Positions 57,094 through 60,000 of a DNA stretch of 60,000 bases are shown piece after piece. A program made the position numbers and the translations under genes. This stretch comes from Bolinopsis microptera (Eukaryota > Ctenophora > Tentaculata > Lobata > Bolinopsidae), in NCBI RefSeq assembly GCF_026151205.1, contig NC_087072.1, forward strand, positions 7,862,084-7,922,083. Direction: 5' to 3'. The notes below the pieces were generated by a model that saw only the letters and a program-made list of their open reading frames with translations, was not told where the DNA came from and did not search any database. Numbering within the stretch: the stretch's first letter is position 1; each line of letters opens with the position of its first letter.

Positions 57094-58821
57094 ATGGCCG
57101 AAACGGACACTACAACTACGAACCTTCCTGATGGAGAACTTCAGACGGAAGATAAGACGACTACTCCCGGGCTGCTAGGTAGCGGGCCGCCCACCGCTAC
57201 CAGTACTCAAGAGGGCTACCTAGCAAACACTCTCGAAGCAGGTACGCAAGTTGAACATTTTCCACGCGAATTTACTGACCGGGAAACTCAAACCACAAAC
57301 CTATACACCTTCACACCTGGACTATGCCTTGAGTTAATTCGCGACCGCCACCTCTCAGTTGCACAAATGCGCAATGAACTAGCTCTAGTTCTTGACGAGA
57401 AAGCTCTGAATGAACGAAATACAGAGAGGAAACTCCAAAACGCATTAGAAAAGCGTATTGCACCTGAGGTTGAGTTTTACAACAAGGACTTGACTCGCAA
57501 CACTAGTGAACTAATATCAATTTTTACGAGGCACGAACAAGAAGCTGCTGCACAGATGGAACAGCTTAAGAAAAGCATCCAGCACGCGACTACACTGATA
57601 ACTGAAGTCCAGCAGACAACACACACTGATACGGGTAACGAGGAGAACACAGGTACTTTCCTCGGCCTTGCCTATTTGACTTTCCCCGGTACACCGTTTG
57701 AAAGCTTCACACCTGACCTGTTAGACGCCGACACGGATTATGACCGCACATTCAGTAATAGGAAAGTGGCCTACTATGGGGACGTACCCTACAAGTACGC
57801 AGGGGGGTCACACAGTCCACGGGACATCAGCACGAATCCGTATCTCAAACAAATTGTTGAACACTTTAAAACACTTGCCCCCGACCAAACTCATCACTAC
57901 AACAGTTTTATGGTCACTAAATACGACAAACACACGTCCAGTATTCCCCCACACAGTGATAACGAAGACTCAATAGACCCTGAAAGCCTCATTATGACCA
58001 TCTCTCTGGGGGCATCCCGCCCAATTACCTTTCGGAGGAAACTAGCCTTCGGTTATGGCAAGGGAGAACTTACACCACACCACGGCTCTCTGTATGCTAT
58101 GTCACGTGCCAGCCAAGACATGTTTGATCACAGCGTTCCACCCATTCAAGAATCTGATTTTACTGGGCCTAGAATCAGCATCACATGTCGAGTTCTTCTA
58201 GATCACTCTGCTAGATCAACCAGGCCGCCACGCAACCCTGCCAGCACTGCGAGCCGACCTAAAAAGGTCCTCATACTATCAGACTCTAAGAATGCGTCCT
58301 TTGACTGTTCCTTATTCCGTGAGCCTGTTATCGCATTTAGAGAGAACCTCTTCTTTTTGCGTGATCTCCATGAGCACAGCAAATCCATCGAACAGGCTGA
58401 CGTGGTTTTGATATCAGCAGGCATAAATGACATGATGAAAGTCTCCGCAGCTAACCCGATAACACTGCACAACCACCTGAAACATTTCGTGCAAAAATAC
58501 AAAACACAATTCCTCTTTGACTGCATCACAAACCTCTCCATGTCCGCTGATCCTTACAACAACATGAACAGACGCATTAACTATCTCAATGAATTACTTC
58601 TCAAACTGTCACTCAGAACTCCAAATTTCAAACTCTTTGAGAACATATGTTTCGGACTTCCTCACCTGTCACGTGACGGCTTACACCTGAACCACGCGGG
58701 GAAATCAGCAATGACTGACTGCTGGGTACACTGCATACTGCTAGCACTCGGCTTTAGACAAGGACCATTGCCACTACGCCGTCAATTTATTAGTATAGTT
58801 GAAGAGTTTTACTGCAAATGA
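57094..58821 (+). CDS. Retrotransposon B ORF1: coiled coil + AlkB-like dioxygenase + SGNH-like esterase
   Basis: 575 residues, intact. Residues 1-75 are Thr-rich and disordered; 80-175 are charged and helical, probably a coiled coil. Residues about 226-370 form an AlkB domain: YYGDVPYKYAGG, YNSFMVTKY, H287-S-D289-NE, TISLGASRPITF, HHGSLYAM, third ligand H346, then R360-I-S-I-T-C-R366. The spacing (59, 14, 6) fits AlkB, and this copy is closer to canonical AlkB/ALKBH wording than element A's. Residues about 391-550 are SGNH-like: LILSDSKN (S398 as nucleophile, with S in place of the usual G of GDS), AGIND (442-446) and DGLHLN (528-533). Likely an RNA-binding ORF1 that accompanies the element's RNA; both enzyme activities are inferred. 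Codon use is richer in C-ending codons than in the surrounding intron. Confidence 0.9.
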   Translation: MAETDTTTTNLPDGELQTEDKTTTPGLLGSGPPTATSTQEGYLANTLEAGTQVEHFPREFTDRETQTTNLYTFTPGLCLELIRDRHLSVAQMRNELALVLDEKALNERNTERKLQNALEKRIAPEVEFYNKDLTRNTSELISIFTRHEQEAAAQMEQLKKSIQHATTLITEVQQTTHTDTGNEENTGTFLGLAYLTFPGTPFESFTPDLLDADTDYDRTFSNRKVAYYGDVPYKYAGGSHSPRDISTNPYLKQIVEHFKTLAPDQTHHYNSFMVTKYDKHTSSIPPHSDNEDSIDPESLIMTISLGASRPITFRRKLAFGYGKGELTPHHGSLYAMSRASQDMFDHSVPPIQESDFTGPRISITCRVLLDHSARSTRPPRNPASTASRPKKVLILSDSKNASFDCSLFREPVIAFRENLFFLRDLHEHSKSIEQADVVLISAGINDMMKVSAANPITLHNHLKHFVQKYKTQFLFDCITNLSMSADPYNNMNRRINYLNELLLKLSLRTPNFKLFENICFGLPHLSRDGLHLNHAGKSAMTDCWVHCILLALGFRQGPLPLRRQFISIVEEFYCK

Positions 58822-59478
58822 GTGTTGTAACAAGATATTATCATGTACTATGAGATATGAGCTAAATTTTATTCTGAACAACATACCACTTTTGGTCCCA
58901 GAACTTAATTCTATGCTTGCCACAATCTAGCAACGAAACAAAAGAATTACCAAATCTAAGCAACTAATTCTCATCTTCATTCTGGAAAAATAAACATCGA
59001 TAAAATCGCTTATCTTATATTATCTTAGCTCAATTTTTCGTTATATATAGTCCTTGATTAAACTTAAAACCTCGCCACACAGCTGCGTTCTTCTTTATAC
59101 ATTGTACATTACATTACACACTACACATTGTACATTACACACTGACAGTAGACGACTAACACAACTGACAGTAGACGACTAACATTAGACTAACATTAGA
59201 TTAGCGGTCGCCCCACCCTGTACAGTGTTTACATAATTTCGAAGTAAAAGTAAAGTTTTCTCATAGTTAAGAACAGAACAGTTAGAACAGCAGGAGGTAA
59301 TTAACTGCAGGAGGTATTAAGGTATAGGTACAGGAAACTAGGAAATCACGGGCTGATTTACAAACAGGGCTGAGCAGTCCTCGCTAAACAGTCCTGATAG
59401 GATTACGTGCTATATTAATACTACACATCATATCATTTTATTTTTACTTTTACTTTTACTTTTACTTATTGTTCATCT
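58822..59478 (+). other. Retrotransposon B inter-ORF region
   Basis: 657 bp without a long frame. It holds short direct repeats: ACATTGTACATTACA twice (59099-59140), CTGACAGTAGACGACTAACA twice (59141-59185), CAGGAGGTA twice (about 59290-59318), and a TTTTAC array (59441-59466) that ends just before the ORF2 start. The spacing is unusually long for a LINE and could hold an internal translation-initiation element, which is speculative. Confidence 0.55.
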
Positions 59479-60000
59479 ATGAAACCATGTGCGAGTTATG
59501 TAGACCAGATCAGGCCAAACCACTGTGACAAATGTGAAAAACGGATCCCAAAGAACCACCCTCATCTTTACTGTACACTGTGCGAACGATTGAAACATTA
59601 CAAATGTGAAAAGTTAACTAAATTAGAAGCCGTTGAACTAGCTAAAACTTATTGGACCTGCTACGAATGCCTTAGTAGTATTTTGCCAATAAGAGCCTGC
59701 GATGAATGTATCTTAGATTCGCACAATACTTCAAAAAAATACAAGCAGCAATGTCACAGTTGTCTGGGCTGGTCTTACTCTTCAAGAAATGTGAGAGAGT
59801 GTGATTGGTGTGAACTAGCAGTCCACAAGAAGTGTTATAGATATGAGCTAGGATGCGTCAAATGCTGCGTAGAAAACATACCTGGTTACAGCACTAGCAG
59901 TATAGATCTAAATGATGATTATAACTCCTCCTCAATCCGGCACACTTACAACCCTTACAATAAATCCAGCCTCATAAATTCAATTGGTAACCAAATAGAG
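59479..60000 (+). CDS. Retrotransposon B ORF2, N-terminal part with two PHD-like zinc fingers (cut by window end)
   Basis: An ATG at 59479 opens a frame that stays open for 174 codons to the window end. First finger: CDKC, then YCTLC, KHYKC and WTCYEC, the C4-H-C3 order of a PHD finger (residues 16-69 or so). Second finger: CHSC, CDWC, VHKKC and CVKCC (about 95-140), with CDEC before it as a further pair. PHD domains at the ORF2 N-terminus are established for some CR1-like elements, where chromatin targeting has been proposed. The endonuclease and RT expected downstream are not in view. Confidence 0.82.
   Translation, partial: MKPCASYVDQIRPNHCDKCEKRIPKNHPHLYCTLCERLKHYKCEKLTKLEAVELAKTYWTCYECLSSILPIRACDECILDSHNTSKKYKQQCHSCLGWSYSSRNVRECDWCELAVHKKCYRYELGCVKCCVENIPGYSTSSIDLNDDYNSSSIRHTYNPYNKSSLINSIGNQIE

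Larger units (their letters stand above)
56940..60000 (+). mobile_element. Non-LTR retrotransposon B (CR1-like, PHD/esterase type), 5' part, continues past the window
   Basis: ORF1 57094-58821 and the start of ORF2 at 59479 lie in the order and orientation of a two-ORF LINE, inside the last HPRT intron and on the same strand as HPRT. The combination of an esterase ORF1 with PHD-like fingers in ORF2 fits the CR1-like elements in which these domains were described. The endonuclease/RT should lie beyond 60000. The left boundary is uncertain. Confidence 0.8.

Overview
The window is nuclear DNA from an animal. It holds two intron-rich protein genes with GT-AG introns, both on the + strand, plus two unrelated CR1-like non-LTR retrotransposons, several non-autonomous DNA transposons and many long GA/TC microsatellites. 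The AT-rich introns, the ZMIZ/tonalli orthologue and the retrotransposon types suggest a non-vertebrate metazoan. I cannot name the phylum from sequence alone.

Layout. 1-3530: upstream or 5'UTR territory with no recognisable coding exon. 3535-37180: a ZMIZ1/2 (tonalli)-type SP-RING SUMO-ligase/coactivator gene. I could chain 15 coding exons whose phases all match, giving 3297 nt and 1098 residues. Its introns hold GA/TC tracts up to about 340 bp, paired CCAAT-box modules, a near-perfect TTAA-flanked foldback element, a hAT-like element with an 8-bp target duplication, and a minisatellite made of repeated copies of a splice donor. 37181-41240: 3'UTR/intergenic. About 41250-47165: retrotransposon A on the - strand. 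Its ORF1 is intact and its ORF2 (endonuclease + reverse transcriptase) is broken by a frameshift just before the YADD box. 48552-56682: an HPRT (hypoxanthine-guanine phosphoribosyltransferase) gene with nine coding exons in view. Its last exon is not in the window. HPRT intron 5 carries a 9-bp minisatellite split by a 1.4-kb element with terminal inverted repeats, and intron 6 a second, miniature hAT-like element. About 56.9 kb to the window end: retrotransposon B on the + strand, inserted in the last HPRT intron, with an intact ORF1 and the start of an ORF2 that opens with two PHD-like zinc fingers.

Main discovery candidate. The ORF1 proteins of A and B are very different in sequence, yet both carry the same unusual domain pair: an AlkB-type Fe(II)/2-oxoglutarate dioxygenase (HxD...H...RxSx[S/T]xR) followed by an SGNH/GDSL-type esterase domain. 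Esterase and PHD domains are established in CR1-like elements. The AlkB domain in front of the esterase is the part I do not know as an established feature. It suggests retrotransposons that carry their own nucleic-acid demethylase, which is inference.

The host genes have no evident functional link. ZMIZ is a nuclear SUMO-pathway coactivator and HPRT a cytosolic purine-salvage enzyme. Splice-site coordinates were read by eye and checked for phase continuity; transposon outer boundaries are approximate unless a target-site duplication is stated.
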